Positions 1 through 8,162 are shown, counted from the stretch's first letter. The stretch: DNA of 13,573 nt from Limnohabitans sp. (GCA_021731425.1 JAKFXJ010000164.1:1-13573), one strand, 5' to 3'. Notes: a model not told the origin generated them from the sequence alone. Translations and numbers: made by a program.

Positions 1-707
1 ATTGGCGGGCTGGCCAAAAACACCGCCACCCCGCCAATGTCATCGGGCTCACCCATGCGGCGCAGCGGCGTTTCGCTGTTGTACTTGGCGCTCATCACCG
101 GGTCCTCGTGCAAGGCCTTGGCAAAGTCGGTCTTGATCAGGCCTGGCGCGATGCAGTTCACCCGGATGTTGTCCGGGCCCCATTCCACCGCCAAGTTGCG
201 CGCCAGCTGCATGTCGGCCGCCTTGGAAATGTTGTAGGCCCCGATGATGGCTGAGCCGTGCAGGCCGCCGATCGACGACACGATGACGATGGCACCGTCC
301 TTCTTGGCTTTCATGTCGGGGTAGACCATGGTGCACAGCCAGGTGTTGGACAGCACGTTGTTGCGCATCACCTTGTCGAACACCTCGTCGCTCATGCCCG
401 TGGTCGGGCCGTAATAAGGGTTGGTGGCCGCATTACAGACCAGGATGTCGATCGGGCCCCAAGCCGCGCGGGTTTGGTCGATCAGGTTTTGAAGCTGCTC
501 TTTGCTGGAGATGCTCGCGGCAATCGCCATGGCTTCGCCTCCTGCAGCTTGGATTTCCTTGACCACCACTTCGCAGGCGTCTTGCTTGCGGCTGGATACA
601 ACGACTCTGGCGCCTTGTTGGGCCAACTGGTGCGCAATCGATCGGCCGATGCCCCGGCTGGAGCCAGTAACGACAGCGACTTTGCCTTTGAGGTTGAACA
701 ATGACAT
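1..707 (-). CDS. SDR family oxidoreductase (DHRS4-like), 3' end cut by window edge
   Basis: Short-chain dehydrogenase/reductase that would use NAD(P)H to reduce or oxidise a carbonyl/alcohol substrate in the cytoplasm; the substrate cannot be read from the sequence. About 235 residues are visible of a usual ~255, and the stop lies beyond position 1. Seen directly: the Rossmann motif TGSSRGIG (residues 14-21), CNAA (91-94), the NN pair at 116-117, catalytic Ser145, Tyr158 and Lys162 in YNISK, and the segment NCIAPGLIKTDF typical of this family. The NPYYGP stretch after CNAA and the IAPGLIKT stretch resemble the peroxisomal carbonyl reductase DHRS4 branch (knowledge of family). The ATG at 707 is chosen because AGGAGA lies 7 bases upstream (715-720). 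It is transcribed away from the FAD oxidoreductase at 821. Confidence 0.9.
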   Translation of the reverse strand, partial: MSLFNLKGKVAVVTGSSRGIGRSIAHQLAQQGARVVVSSRKQDACEVVVKEIQAAGGEAMAIAASISSKEQLQNLIDQTRAAWGPIDILVCNAATNPYYGPTTGMSDEVFDKVMRNNVLSNTWLCTMVYPDMKAKKDGAIVIVSSIGGLHGSAIIGAYNISKAADMQLARNLAVEWGPDNIRVNCIAPGLIKTDFAKALHEDPVMSAKYNSETPLRRMGEPDDIGGVAVFLASPP

Positions 708-714
708 GAATGGG

Positions 715-720
715 TCTCCT
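715..720 (-). promoter_or_regulatory. ribosome binding site of the SDR gene
   Basis: AGGAGA on the minus strand, 7 bases before the ATG at 707. It fixes the start of the SDR gene. Confidence 0.7.
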
Positions 721-738
721 TGTTGAATGTTGGCCAGT

Positions 739-752
739 CTGCCCGGGGGCAG
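739..752. repeat. 14-base palindrome between the divergent SDR and oxidoreductase genes
   Basis: CTGCCC-GG-GGGCAG, two 6-base arms around a 2-base centre, lies 31 bases upstream of the SDR start and 68 bases before the oxidoreductase start. It could be an operator for a dimeric regulator, but in GC-rich DNA a palindrome this short may be chance. Confidence 0.3.
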
Positions 753-820
753 CCCGTGTGTCTGTCTTGCGGGTGTCAGTCGAACGGTTGATGTGCCCAG
801 CCTGCGCCACAATGCTGCCC

Positions 821-1930
821 ATGGAACAAGTTGATGCTGTGGTGATTGGGGCCGGCGTGGTCGGCCTGGCTGTGGGGCGGGCGCTGGCGCTTTCGGGCCG
901 CGAGGTGATGGTGCTCGAATCGGAAAACGCCATTGGCACGGGCACGAGCTCGCGCAACAGCGAGGTCATTCACGCGGGCATTTACTACCCAGCGGGCTCC
1001 CTCAAGGCGCGGCTGTGTGTGCAAGGCAAACAGATGCTCTACGCCTATTGCGCCGAGCGCGGCGTGGCGCACAAGCAGTTGGGCAAGCTGATCGTGGCCA
1101 CAACTCCTGAGCAAGTGCTGGCGCTGGACGGCATCATGGCCAAGGCAGCTGCCAACGGTGTGCACGATTTGCAAAAACTCACGGCTGCCCAGGCCCATGC
1201 GCTGGAGCCAGCGCTTTCTTGTGAAGCTGCGCTGCTCTCGCCCAGCACTGGGGTGATCGACAGCCACGGCTACATGCTCGCCTTGCAAGGTGACATGGAA
1301 AACGCAGGCGGCCTGCTGGCGCTGGTCTCGCCCGTGCACCACATCGGTCTAAAGCACGGCACTGCCACGCACCCGATTCGCGTGACCACGCAAGACGGCA
1401 CCGAGCTGGCGTGCAAGGTGCTGGTCAACGCTGCAGGGCTGAGCGCCGTGGCAATGGCTGAGCGCATGGACGGGCTGGACAAAAGCCTGCTGCCGCAAGC
1501 CCATTTCGCTAAGGGTAACTATTTCACACTCGCGGGCAAGGCGCCGTTTTCCCGCCTGATCTACCCGGTGCCCGAAAAAGCCGGTTTGGGTGTGCACCTC
1601 ACGCTCGATCTGGGCGGGCAAGCCAAGTTCGGCCCGGACGTGCAATGGGTCGATGACCCCGTCGACCTGCAGGTCGACCCTCGCCGGGGCGACGCCTTTT
1701 ATGCCGAGGTGCGCAAATACTGGCCCGCATTAATAGATGGCGCGTTGCAAGCGGGCTACTCGGGCATGCGTCCTAAGATCAACGCCCCGCATGAAGCGGC
1801 AGCTGACTTCATGATCCAGGGCCCAGCCGAGCACGGCGTGCCGGGCCTGGTGAATCTGCTGGGCATCGAGTCGCCGGGGCTGACCAGTTCTCTGGCGATG
1901 GCCGACGAGGTCTGCGCACGCCTGGCTTGA
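821..1930 (+). CDS. FAD-dependent oxidoreductase of the DAO family, L-2-hydroxyglutarate oxidase-like
   Basis: Flavoprotein predicted to oxidise a 2-hydroxy acid or an amino/imino acid with bound FAD. With a start at 821 it has 369 residues, usual for the family. Seen: the N-terminal FAD-binding motif GAGVVG (residues 10-15), followed by the acidic residue Glu33 at the end of the second strand; the segment [19 protein letters not shown] (about 47-65), characteristic of the LhgO/L2HGDH group; and the C-terminal segment [14 protein letters not shown], which closes the FAD fold. The reading frame is open back to 710, with other in-frame ATGs at 791 and 812. I prefer 821 because the protein then begins just before the first beta strand; no strong ribosome binding site supports any of them. 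The thioesterase starts 48 bases after its stop and is probably co-transcribed. The exact substrate is not shown. Confidence 0.85.
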   Translation: MEQVDAVVIGAGVVGLAVGRALALSGREVMVLESENAIGTGTSSRNSEVIHAGIYYPAGSLKARLCVQGKQMLYAYCAERGVAHKQLGKLIVATTPEQVLALDGIMAKAAANGVHDLQKLTAAQAHALEPALSCEAALLSPSTGVIDSHGYMLALQGDMENAGGLLALVSPVHHIGLKHGTATHPIRVTTQDGTELACKVLVNAAGLSAVAMAERMDGLDKSLLPQAHFAKGNYFTLAGKAPFSRLIYPVPEKAGLGVHLTLDLGGQAKFGPDVQWVDDPVDLQVDPRRGDAFYAEVRKYWPALIDGALQAGYSGMRPKINAPHEAAADFMIQGPAEHGVPGLVNLLGIESPGLTSSLAMADEVCARLA

Positions 1931-1978
1931 TGCTTTTGGGACAGTGTGGCGTGCCAGGGCGCGCCTATCATCGAGCGT

Positions 1979-2797
1979 ATGCACCCATTCGACGAAGCCA
2001 TTGACCTGCGCGCCTCAGCACTTGCGGACGCCCCCCACGAATTCACAGGCGCCACCCACCCAGCTTACGCCAACATGGTGGGGCCGTTTGGCGGCACCAC
2101 TTCAGCCCAGTTGCTGCAGTCGGTCATGCTGCACCCCGAGCGCCTGGGCGAACCCGTGGCGCTCACGGTCAACTTTGCGGCTCCGGTGGCCGATGGCGAC
2201 ATCCGTTTTGTGGCGCGCCCCGTGCGCACCAACCGATCGACCCAGCACTGGATCATTGAGGCCCACCAAGCCGAAGGCGTGGTGGCCACTGCCACGGCCG
2301 TGTTCGCGGTGCGGCGCGAAACGTGGTCAGACGTTGAGGCAGTGATGCCTGCCAATGTGCCTGCGCCCGAGGCTGTCCCCCGCATGCCCACCAGGGGCTT
2401 CCCGGCTTGGCCGCAGCGTTACGAAATGCGATTTGTTGAAGGCGCTTTTCCCGCTGCCTTTGATGAGCAAGAGCAAGCCCATTCGCGCTACACCCTGTGG
2501 GTGCGCGACGAGCCCGAACGGGCGTTGGACTTCGCCTCGCTGGCGGCCATCAGCGATAGCTTTTTTCCGCGCATCTACATTCGCCGCCGCCGCCGGGCCA
2601 TGATCGGCACGGTGTCACTCACCACCTATTTCCACGCCGACAGCGCCTTGCTGGCGCAGGTGGGCACGCGCCATGTGCTGGGCGTTGCTAAGGCGCTCAA
2701 CTACCGCCATGGCTACTTTGACCAAACGGGCGAGCTGTGGAGCCCCGAAGGGCAGTTGCTGGCGAGCACACACCAACTGGTTTATTTCAAGGATTGA
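1979..2797 (+). CDS. acyl-CoA thioesterase family protein (TesB-like double hotdog)
   Basis: Predicted to hydrolyse acyl-CoA thioesters to free acid and CoA. The 272-residue length fits two fused hotdog domains of the 4HBT_3/TesB-like type. Seen: GPFGGTTSAQLLQSV (residues 35-49), the usual 'GG..(S/A)AQ.L' helix of the first hotdog; the second-hotdog segment ISDSFFPR with Asp193 where the family has its catalytic Asp; SLTTYFHA (213-220); and a C-terminal GYFDQTGELWSPEGQLLA followed by ASTHQ, with Gln266 near the usual active-site Gln. IRRRRR at 201-206 is unusually basic. The GTG at 1946 would add 11 residues without similarity to the family, so the ATG at 1979 is preferred. It lies 48 bases after the FAD oxidoreductase gene. 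The substrate is unknown. Confidence 0.8.
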   Translation: MHPFDEAIDLRASALADAPHEFTGATHPAYANMVGPFGGTTSAQLLQSVMLHPERLGEPVALTVNFAAPVADGDIRFVARPVRTNRSTQHWIIEAHQAEGVVATATAVFAVRRETWSDVEAVMPANVPAPEAVPRMPTRGFPAWPQRYEMRFVEGAFPAAFDEQEQAHSRYTLWVRDEPERALDFASLAAISDSFFPRIYIRRRRRAMIGTVSLTTYFHADSALLAQVGTRHVLGVAKALNYRHGYFDQTGELWSPEGQLLASTHQLVYFKD

Positions 2798-2803
2798 ATA
2801 CTT

Positions 2804-2837
2804 GGGGTCCTTGCATGTTGACCCCTGTTTCCTTGTT
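2804..2837 (+). terminator. probable rho-independent terminator after the thioesterase gene
   Basis: GGGGTC (2804-2809) pairs with GACCCC (2820-2825) across a 10-base loop and is followed by TGTTTCCTTGTTT. It sits 6 bases after the thioesterase stop and just before the end of the converging pyrD. The T-tract is interrupted, and read on the minus strand there is no T-tract, so it would serve the rightward pair only. Confidence 0.5.
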
Positions 2838-3881
2838 TCAGCGCTTCATCTGCTGCAGAGCACTCGCCACTTCGGTGACCAGTTCGGGGCCTTTGTAAAT
2901 GAGGCCGGTGTAAATCTGCACCACGTCCGCCCCGGCTTCTATTTTTGCAATCGCGTCGTGCCCGCTCAGGATGCCGCCCACGCCGATGATCGGGAAATCT
3001 TTGCCCAGGGCTGCGCGCAGCTGTCGAATCACGCGGTTGCTGCTGGCCAGCACAGGCGCGCCCGACAGGCCGCCCATTTCCTCGGCGTGGGCCAAGCCGC
3101 TCACCGCATCGCGTGCCAGTGTGGTGTTGGTGGCGATCACGCCGTCCATGCCGTGTTTTTGTAAGGTGGCGGCGATGACGCCCACTTGGGTTTCGTCCAG
3201 ATCGGGCGCAATTTTGAGGAACATGGGCACGCGGCGGCCGTGTTCAGCAGCCAGTTCTTCTCGCCGTGCGACCAGCGCGCCCAGCAGGCCATCGAGCGCC
3301 TCATCGCTTTGCAGGGCGCGCAGGTTCTTGGTGTTGGGGCTGGAGATGTTCACCGTCACATAGTCGGCATGCGGATACACACCTGCCAGCGCGATCAAAT
3401 AGTCGTCGGTGGCGTTTTCAATGGGGGTGGCGGCGTTTTTGCCGATGTTCAGGCCCAGCAGTCGGCCTTGTTGGCGAAACTTGGAGCGCTTGACGTTGGC
3501 AATGAAGGCGTCCAGACCGTCGTTGTTAAAACCCAGGCGGTTGATCAAGGCTTGCGCCTCGGGCAGGCGGAACATGCGCGGCTTGGGGTTGCCGGGCTGC
3601 GCCTTGGGCGTGACGGTGCCGACTTCGACAAAACCAAAACCCATGGCACCCAGGCCGTCGATGCAGCGGGCGTTTTTGTCGAGGCCCGCAGCCATTCCGA
3701 CGCGGTTGGGGAAATGCAGACCCGCCAGCGTGATGGGTTGAGCCACAAAGGGCTGGCGGTAAGCGCAGTCGAGAGGGGTGTTTTGGGTGCGGGCCAGGCC
3801 CTCGATGGTCAGGTCGTGGGCCGCCTCGGGGTCCATTTTGAACAAAAAGGGGCTGGCGAGGGCGTAGGGGATCAGGGACAT
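2838..3881 (-). CDS. pyrD: dihydroorotate dehydrogenase (quinone), class 2
   Basis: Oxidises dihydroorotate to orotate in pyrimidine synthesis, passing electrons through FMN to membrane quinone; a peripheral inner-membrane enzyme. It has 347 residues, near the usual ~340. Seen: the N-terminal helical extension (about residues 1-30) that marks class 2 and docks on the membrane; MAAGLDKN (63-70) with FMN-binding Lys69; [18 protein letters not shown] (85-102); [16 protein letters not shown] (178-184) with the class 2 catalytic Ser181; [22 protein letters not shown]; and [10 protein letters not shown] with [11 protein letters not shown] near the end for the FMN phosphate. The frame is open to 3938, but the ATG at 3881 matches the family N-terminus. 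It diverges from rpiA across 94 bases and converges on the thioesterase gene. Confidence 0.96.
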   Translation of the reverse strand: MSLIPYALASPFLFKMDPEAAHDLTIEGLARTQNTPLDCAYRQPFVAQPITLAGLHFPNRVGMAAGLDKNARCIDGLGAMGFGFVEVGTVTPKAQPGNPKPRMFRLPEAQALINRLGFNNDGLDAFIANVKRSKFRQQGRLLGLNIGKNAATPIENATDDYLIALAGVYPHADYVTVNISSPNTKNLRALQSDEALDGLLGALVARREELAAEHGRRVPMFLKIAPDLDETQVGVIAATLQKHGMDGVIATNTTLARDAVSGLAHAEEMGGLSGAPVLASSNRVIRQLRAALGKDFPIIGVGGILSGHDAIAKIEAGADVVQIYTGLIYKGPELVTEVASALQQMKR

Positions 3882-3975
3882 TGGATAATTCCGGGCAGCA
3901 AAGGCGTTGACAACATTTCTTCTGATTGTCGCAAACACCGGCCCGTCCTTTTATCTTTTCAACTGAGCCCCTTCC

Positions 3976-4647
3976 ATGACCCAAGACGAACTCAAAGCCC
4001 TGGTGGGCCAAGCCGCCCTGAAATACGTTGTTCCCGGCGAGATTGTTGGTGTGGGCACTGGCTCCACGGTCAACAAATTCATCGATGCACTGGCCACCAT
4101 GAAGGACCAAATCAAGGGTGCAGTCTCCAGCTCCGAAGCCTCCACTGTGCGCCTCAAGGCCTTGGGTATCCCGGTTTTTGACTGTAACGAGGTCGAGAGC
4201 CTGTCGGTTTACATCGACGGTGCGGACGAAATCGACCATCAGGGCCACATGGTCAAGGGCGGCGGTGCGGCACTCACCCGCGAAAAAATCGTGGCAGCCC
4301 AGTCCAAGCAGTTTGTTTGCATTGCCGACGAGAGCAAGTTGGTGGATGCCTTGGGCGCCTTTCCCTTGCCGGTCGAAGTGATCCCGATGGCCACCGCCCG
4401 CGTGATGCGCCAATTCACGGCCATGGGCGGCACGGCTGCGGTGCGCCAAAAAGACGGCCAGCCGCTGGTCACCGACAACGGCCAGCACATTGTGGATGTG
4501 AAGGGCTTGAAGATCACCGACCCGGTGGCTTTTGAGAACACCGTGAGTCAGTGGCCCGGTGTGGTCACGGTGGGCGTTTTTGCTCTGCAAAAAGCCCAGG
4601 TGTGTTTGCTGGGGACCTCTGCCGGGGTCAAGACGCTGGTGTTCTGA
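3976..4647 (+). CDS. rpiA: ribose-5-phosphate isomerase A
   Basis: Interconverts ribose-5-phosphate and ribulose-5-phosphate in the cytoplasmic pentose phosphate pathway, supplying ribose phosphate for nucleotides and histidine. It has 223 residues, almost the E. coli length of 219. Seen: [13 protein letters not shown] (residues 25-37), the phosphate-binding loop; SSSEAS; DGADEID with Asp81 and Asp84; [11 protein letters not shown] with Lys94 and the catalytic base Glu103; and PLPVEV. These residue numbers coincide with those of the E. coli active site. The ATG at 3976 gives the standard N-terminus, although no clear ribosome binding site precedes it. It converges on ribD with only 18 bases between the two stops, and no terminator hairpin is seen there. 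Confidence 0.97.
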   Translation: MTQDELKALVGQAALKYVVPGEIVGVGTGSTVNKFIDALATMKDQIKGAVSSSEASTVRLKALGIPVFDCNEVESLSVYIDGADEIDHQGHMVKGGGAALTREKIVAAQSKQFVCIADESKLVDALGAFPLPVEVIPMATARVMRQFTAMGGTAAVRQKDGQPLVTDNGQHIVDVKGLKITDPVAFENTVSQWPGVVTVGVFALQKAQVCLLGTSAGVKTLVF

Positions 4648-4665
4648 CCCAGCTTTCAGGAGGCG

Positions 4666-5832
4666 TCAGGCCCGGCGCAGCAGCAGGCGCAGATCCGGGC
4701 CGATGCGTTCCACCGCATGAAAGCCCAGCTGGACCGCATCACCGAGGGCTGTCACTACCGGCAAATTGGCCATGCCTTTGCCAGGCCCCAGCAGTTGGGG
4801 GGCCAGGTAGATCAAATACTCGTCCACCAGGCCTTCGCGGATGAAGGAGCCGTTGAGCTTGTGCCCGGCTTCGACATGCAGTTCGTTGATTTCGCGTCGG
4901 GCCAGGTCGCGCAGCATGGCGGCCAGATCCACCTTGCCACCGGGGCCGGGCATGTCGATCACGGTGACACCGCGTGCGCTCATGGCGGCGCGTTTTTCGG
5001 CTTGTTCTGCATTGGCAGGGTCGACTGCTGTGTAAACCCAAATTTTCCGGGCCTGATCGCCGGTGCCTTGCGTGTTCAGCAGTTGGGCGTTCAGGGGCAA
5101 CTCAAGGCGGCTGTCCACCACCACCAGGTGCGGCTGGCGGGGCACGTTCAGGCCGCGCACGTTCAGTAACGGATCGTCTTCGAGCACGGTGCCGATGCCG
5201 GTCAGGATGGCGCAGACGCGGGCGCGCCAAGCGTGCCCATCGGCACGGGCCTCGGGGCTGGTGATCCATTGGCTTTGACCGTTTTGCAAGGCGGTTTGGC
5301 CGTCCAGCGAGGCCGCCACTTTCATGCGCACCCAGGGCAGGCCCCGCTCCATGCGGCTGAAAAAGCCGATGTTCAACTCACGGGCCTGTCGGGCGATCTC
5401 GTCCTGTGGGTTCAGGGTTTCGGTCTGCACGCCCGCTGCCGCCAGCCGCGCCATGCCTTGGCCAGCCACTTGGGGGTTCGGGTCGGTCAAGGCCGCCACC
5501 ACGCGGCCAATGCCCGCTGCGGCCAGCGCGTCGCAGCAAGGCCCGGTGCGGCCTTGGTGGGCGCAGGGTTCCAGCGTCACCCAGGCGGTGGTGCCTTGGA
5601 CGCTGTGCCCGCGCTCGGCTGCATTGCGCAGGGCCATGATTTCGGCGTGGGGGCCGCCTGCACGCTGTGTGTGGCCTTGGCCGAGTACGGTGCCGTCGGC
5701 GGCGGTGATGACGCAACCCACGCGCGGGTTGGGCGAGGTCAGCCACAGGGCCTGTTGGGCCAGGCTCAGTGCCAAGACCATGGCTGGGTCCGTGTGTGGG
5801 GTGGCTTGGTGTGTCGGGTTAGGTGAAGTCAC
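4666..5832 (-). CDS. ribD: bifunctional riboflavin biosynthesis deaminase/reductase RibD
   Basis: Catalyses the second and third steps of riboflavin synthesis: deamination of the diaminopyrimidine made by GTP cyclohydrolase II, then NADPH-dependent reduction of the ribose side chain. It has 388 residues with a GTG start. The N-terminal CDA-like deaminase shows SPNPRVGCVI (33-42), PHAEIMALRN with zinc ligand His62 and catalytic Glu64, and TLEPCAHQGRTGPCC with zinc ligands Cys90 and Cys99. The reductase domain begins near residue 165 and shows MKVAASLDGQTA, SQWITSPEAR, a VVVDS strand, ELHVEAGHKLNGSF and YLAPQLLG. The frame is open to 6144 but the extra part is shadow of pilV. GTG 5832 and ATG 5781 are both possible starts; 5832 is preferred because it allows the usual residues before the first helix. 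It begins 22 bases after the pilV stop, so it may be read from the pilin transcript. The other rib genes are not in the window. Confidence 0.95.
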   Translation of the reverse strand: MTSPNPTHQATPHTDPAMVLALSLAQQALWLTSPNPRVGCVITAADGTVLGQGHTQRAGGPHAEIMALRNAAERGHSVQGTTAWVTLEPCAHQGRTGPCCDALAAAGIGRVVAALTDPNPQVAGQGMARLAAAGVQTETLNPQDEIARQARELNIGFFSRMERGLPWVRMKVAASLDGQTALQNGQSQWITSPEARADGHAWRARVCAILTGIGTVLEDDPLLNVRGLNVPRQPHLVVVDSRLELPLNAQLLNTQGTGDQARKIWVYTAVDPANAEQAEKRAAMSARGVTVIDMPGPGGKVDLAAMLRDLARREINELHVEAGHKLNGSFIREGLVDEYLIYLAPQLLGPGKGMANLPVVTALGDAVQLGFHAVERIGPDLRLLLRRA

Positions 5833-5854
5833 AGCGAAAGTCGGGTGCAGCAAA

Positions 5855-6355
5855 TCATGGCAAGGATACGCCAAGCCACGCAGGCACGGCATCGCGGCTG
5901 CTGTGCAGCACGAGTTCGCCCATGAGAGCCTTTGCCTGCCCGGGCGAGCCTGCACCAAAGCCACCCCCCACTGCACCCAAAGCGGGCCCCACGGCGGGCC
6001 ACTGCACTCGCACTTGCAGGTCCTCCAAGGCCAGGCCAGGGCGCGTTTGTATTTGGCTTTGCAGGCTGAAAGTGGTGCCTTGTACCGTGGTCGAGGTCTG
6101 TAGGGGGCAGCCTGTGCGGCCCGACTGGTGGCAGTCCATGGCATCCAAGGCCAGGGTCAGGGCCACGGTGCGCTGTCGGTTGTCGCTGGCGGTGTTCAGG
6201 GTGTACAAGGTCAGGCGCGTGGCGGCGAGCAGCCCGATGCCCAGCACCGCCGAGGCCAGGAGCGCCTCGATGAGCGCCATGCCCCGTGATGAGTCTCTTG
6301 ACGTGCAGCGGGCATGCCTGGCTGAGGGCAAGACTTGGCAGGTCGGCGATGTCAT
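5855..6355 (-). CDS. pilV: type IV pilus minor pilin, PilV-like
   Basis: Minor prepilin expected to be cleaved by PilD and to join the priming complex at the pilus tip in the inner membrane. It has 166 residues. Seen: a long 25-residue leader ending in Gly25, then MALIEALLASAVLGIGLL (26-43), a class III signal with cleavage after Gly25 and Glu30 at mature position +5. The hydrophobic helix is followed by TASDNRQRTVALTLALDAMD, typical of PilV. A disulfide is possible between Cys75 and Cys83. A Gly/Pro-rich run (about 120-139) lies late in the protein. The ATG at 6355 overlaps the stop of the upstream pilX-like gene in ATGA, which indicates translational coupling and supports this start even though the leader is longer than usual. 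The globular part is poorly conserved, so the name rests on the N-terminus and the neighbours. Confidence 0.75.
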   Translation of the reverse strand: MTSPTCQVLPSARHARCTSRDSSRGMALIEALLASAVLGIGLLAATRLTLYTLNTASDNRQRTVALTLALDAMDCHQSGRTGCPLQTSTTVQGTTFSLQSQIQTRPGLALEDLQVRVQWPAVGPALGAVGGGFGAGSPGQAKALMGELVLHSSRDAVPAWLGVSLP

Positions 6356-7479
6356 GGTCCACCTTCGCGCCAGCTGCCCGGCACGCGTTGCACTTGGCGC
6401 GTGTCCATACCCGCGGGCCAGGGCAGTTGGTAAGGCGCTGTTACCAGCTGACGTGCCTCGATCCGGCTGCCGCTTTGCAACTCGGGCAAGCCCGATTCCA
6501 CCACCAGTTGTCCTTCGATGTGCCCAGCGAACCAACCCCGTACCTTGTCGTCTTGGCATTGGGTTTGAAGGACCACGGTGCCCACCACACGCACGCCAGC
6601 CGCCATGTCCGGGCAGCGCTTGCTGCAGGCCTGGCCAGAAAACACCAAGAGCACCGGGGCCTCAGGGGTTCCCACACTTTGGCTCCAGGTGGAGGGGCTG
6701 TCCACCCAATAAACGCTGCGTGCGGGTTGGCTCAGGGCGCTCAGGCCGTTGCGTTCCTGCGCTTCAGACCAGGCACGGATTTGTTCGGGGGTGGTATCTC
6801 CCACCACGCTGGCCCAGGCCGATGGTGTGCATGCGGTGTTAAGACCGCCCGGGCAAACACGGGTTGCGTTTGGGGTGTTCCCGCTGGTGGCCGCAGGGTT
6901 TGTCGCAGGGTTGTTAGCCAAAGCGCAGCCATTGAGTACCACTGCTGCGGGGTTGTTAGGGTGCGGGGCGGGCGCCAAAGTGGGAACAAAAACTTGGGCT
7001 TGGACTTGGGCGCGGCTGGTGCCATCTTTCAGGCTGGCGCTGGCCAGCAGCAGGGCCACATGGGGCGAACTGATAAGGTCGCGCACGGCCAGCACCTGCG
7101 CCACAGCTTCGGGCAAACCTGTGAGCGCGGGCGGCTCCAGGGCCACGCACTGCCAGCGCGCCGACCTGAAGGCGCTGGGGCAGGGCGCGGTGCTTGTGCC
7201 TGGGCCCCAGACGGCTGGCGCCCGGCTGCTGGCGTGTTGTCGCTGCAATTCGGCACGCCCCCAAGCCAGGGCCGCTTCGGCAGCCAAGCGTGCTTGCGCA
7301 GCCTGGCTTTGGTTTTGGCTGGCCAGTCGGTCCACCAGCACGCTGCGGGCGCTATAAAAACTGGCCAGACTCGCCAGCAGCACCAGGCCGATCGCCATCA
7401 GCAGACTGATGGCGCCGCCTTGCCTTTCGTGTGCCCATAAAGGGCTGCCGGTCTGGCTCAGAGCCATCAGCCGGGTCAT
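6352..7479 (-). CDS. pilX: pilus assembly protein, PilX-like minor pilin
   Basis: Large minor pilin of 375 residues, clearly longer than the ~195 of Pseudomonas PilX. Seen: a short leader, then RQGGAISLLMAIGLVLLASLA (from residue 20), with likely cleavage after Gly22 and no Glu at +5, which is normal for the PilX and GspK type; then SARSVLVDRLASQNQSQAAQARLAAEAALAWGRAEL (44-79), the alanine-rich PilX_N pattern. A central Asn/Pro/Thr/Ala-rich linker (about 186-206) leads to a C-terminal part with PVLLVFSG (275-282), VRVVGTVVLQTQ (297-308) and HIEGQLVVESG, like the repeated strand pattern seen at the end of many PilX-like proteins. There are eight cysteines after the helix, an even number suited to disulfides. 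Both ends overlap neighbours by ATGA, which fixes the start at 7479. A GspK-type pseudopilin is the alternative, but no gsp genes are near. Confidence 0.7.
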   Translation of the reverse strand: MTRLMALSQTGSPLWAHERQGGAISLLMAIGLVLLASLASFYSARSVLVDRLASQNQSQAAQARLAAEAALAWGRAELQRQHASSRAPAVWGPGTSTAPCPSAFRSARWQCVALEPPALTGLPEAVAQVLAVRDLISSPHVALLLASASLKDGTSRAQVQAQVFVPTLAPAPHPNNPAAVVLNGCALANNPATNPAATSGNTPNATRVCPGGLNTACTPSAWASVVGDTTPEQIRAWSEAQERNGLSALSQPARSVYWVDSPSTWSQSVGTPEAPVLLVFSGQACSKRCPDMAAGVRVVGTVVLQTQCQDDKVRGWFAGHIEGQLVVESGLPELQSGSRIEARQLVTAPYQLPWPAGMDTRQVQRVPGSWREGGP

Positions 7480-8132
7480 GGTGCGGTTCCACAAACCGTT
7501 GGCCAAGGCGAGGCGGGAACGTCGTTGCGCAGTGACACGGTTCGCGACAGGCTCAGCGCCCGAGTGGAGTCTCGGGGCCACTGCGCACTCAACTGCACGG
7601 TGACCCAGCGTGCCACCCAGCGCCCTCGTTTTTCGCATTGCACTTGCCACTGCAGGCCCGTCATTTTCAGGCTGCCTGCATCGGTCAAATCGGTCCAGAC
7701 CTCGGGTGTGCAGGCCGTGCGGATTTGTAACTCATGGTCCTTGAGGCGGAAGCCTGAACACTCGTTGTTGTCCAGCAGACCACTTTGGTTGCGGTCTTGC
7801 CCGAAGCTGATGCGTTGGCCCAACACCAACAAGTCGGCGTCGCCTGCACAAAAAGCGTCTGCACATTGGGCTGTTACACGCCCACGCCAGGCTTGTCCGA
7901 GCGACTGCGCCTGGCGCAACTCTCGGTCGATGGTGTCCAGCGCTGAACGCAGGTCGTGGTGGACGTGGCTGTCTTGCAAAGCCAGGCGATGCCCCCGCAG
8001 GTGCTGCGCCAACATCTGGCTGCCAGCGGCCAGCACCACCATGCCAACACCCAAACCCACCAACATGCCCACCAGGGTCTCTCCCCCTTGTGTCTTGGGT
8101 CGAGCGGGTTGCAGCTGCATGGCGCGTTTCAT
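7476..8132 (-). CDS. pilW: type IV pilus minor pilin, PilW-like, with unusual processing site
   Basis: 218-residue minor prepilin, the expected size of PilW. Seen: QGGETLVGMLVGLGVGMVVL (residues 15-34), followed by the polar segment RLALQDSHVHHDLRSALDTI and IDRELRQAQ, which match the PilW pattern of a long N-terminal helix with the 'R.A.D.I.RELR.AG' region, and a C-terminal part with RALSLSRTVSLRN, the common PilW ending. If PilD cuts after Gly17, position +1 is Glu18 and position +5 is Gly22; the normal Glu+5 is absent. The codons (GGG GGA GAG ACC CTG GTG GGC) read clearly, with no sign of a frameshift. Its stop overlaps the pilX-like start in ATGA, and it begins 30 bases after the pilE-like gene. 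ATG 8120 is an alternative start. No strong ribosome binding site is seen. Confidence 0.72.
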   Translation of the reverse strand: MKRAMQLQPARPKTQGGETLVGMLVGLGVGMVVLAAGSQMLAQHLRGHRLALQDSHVHHDLRSALDTIDRELRQAQSLGQAWRGRVTAQCADAFCAGDADLLVLGQRISFGQDRNQSGLLDNNECSGFRLKDHELQIRTACTPEVWTDLTDAGSLKMTGLQWQVQCEKRGRWVARWVTVQLSAQWPRDSTRALSLSRTVSLRNDVPASPWPTVCGTAP

Positions 8133-8162
8133 GTTTTTCAGCGGAGACCAGGCTTGCCTGAT

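Noticed and set aside
3907..3935. Rightward promoter for rpiA based on TTGACA at 3907-3912
   Set aside because: The -35 is perfect but the hexamer 17 bases downstream (CGCAAA) does not resemble a -10.
3186..4181. 331-codon plus-strand frame overlapping pyrD and rpiA
   Set aside because: Crosses two confidently identified genes in the wrong frames and has no recognisable motif.
3526..4590. 354-codon minus-strand frame opposite rpiA and overlapping the pyrD start
   Set aside because: Mirror of rpiA codon bias; its second half is pyrD out of frame.
5833..6144. 104-residue N-terminal extension of RibD
   Set aside because: The extension overlaps pilV in another frame and does not resemble RibD; the domain starts a few residues after the GTG at 5832.
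6286..7440. 384-codon open frame on the plus strand opposite the PilX-like gene
   Set aside because: Shadow of the PilX-like gene; low-complexity Ala/Gly/Arg composition, no motif, no ribosome binding site.
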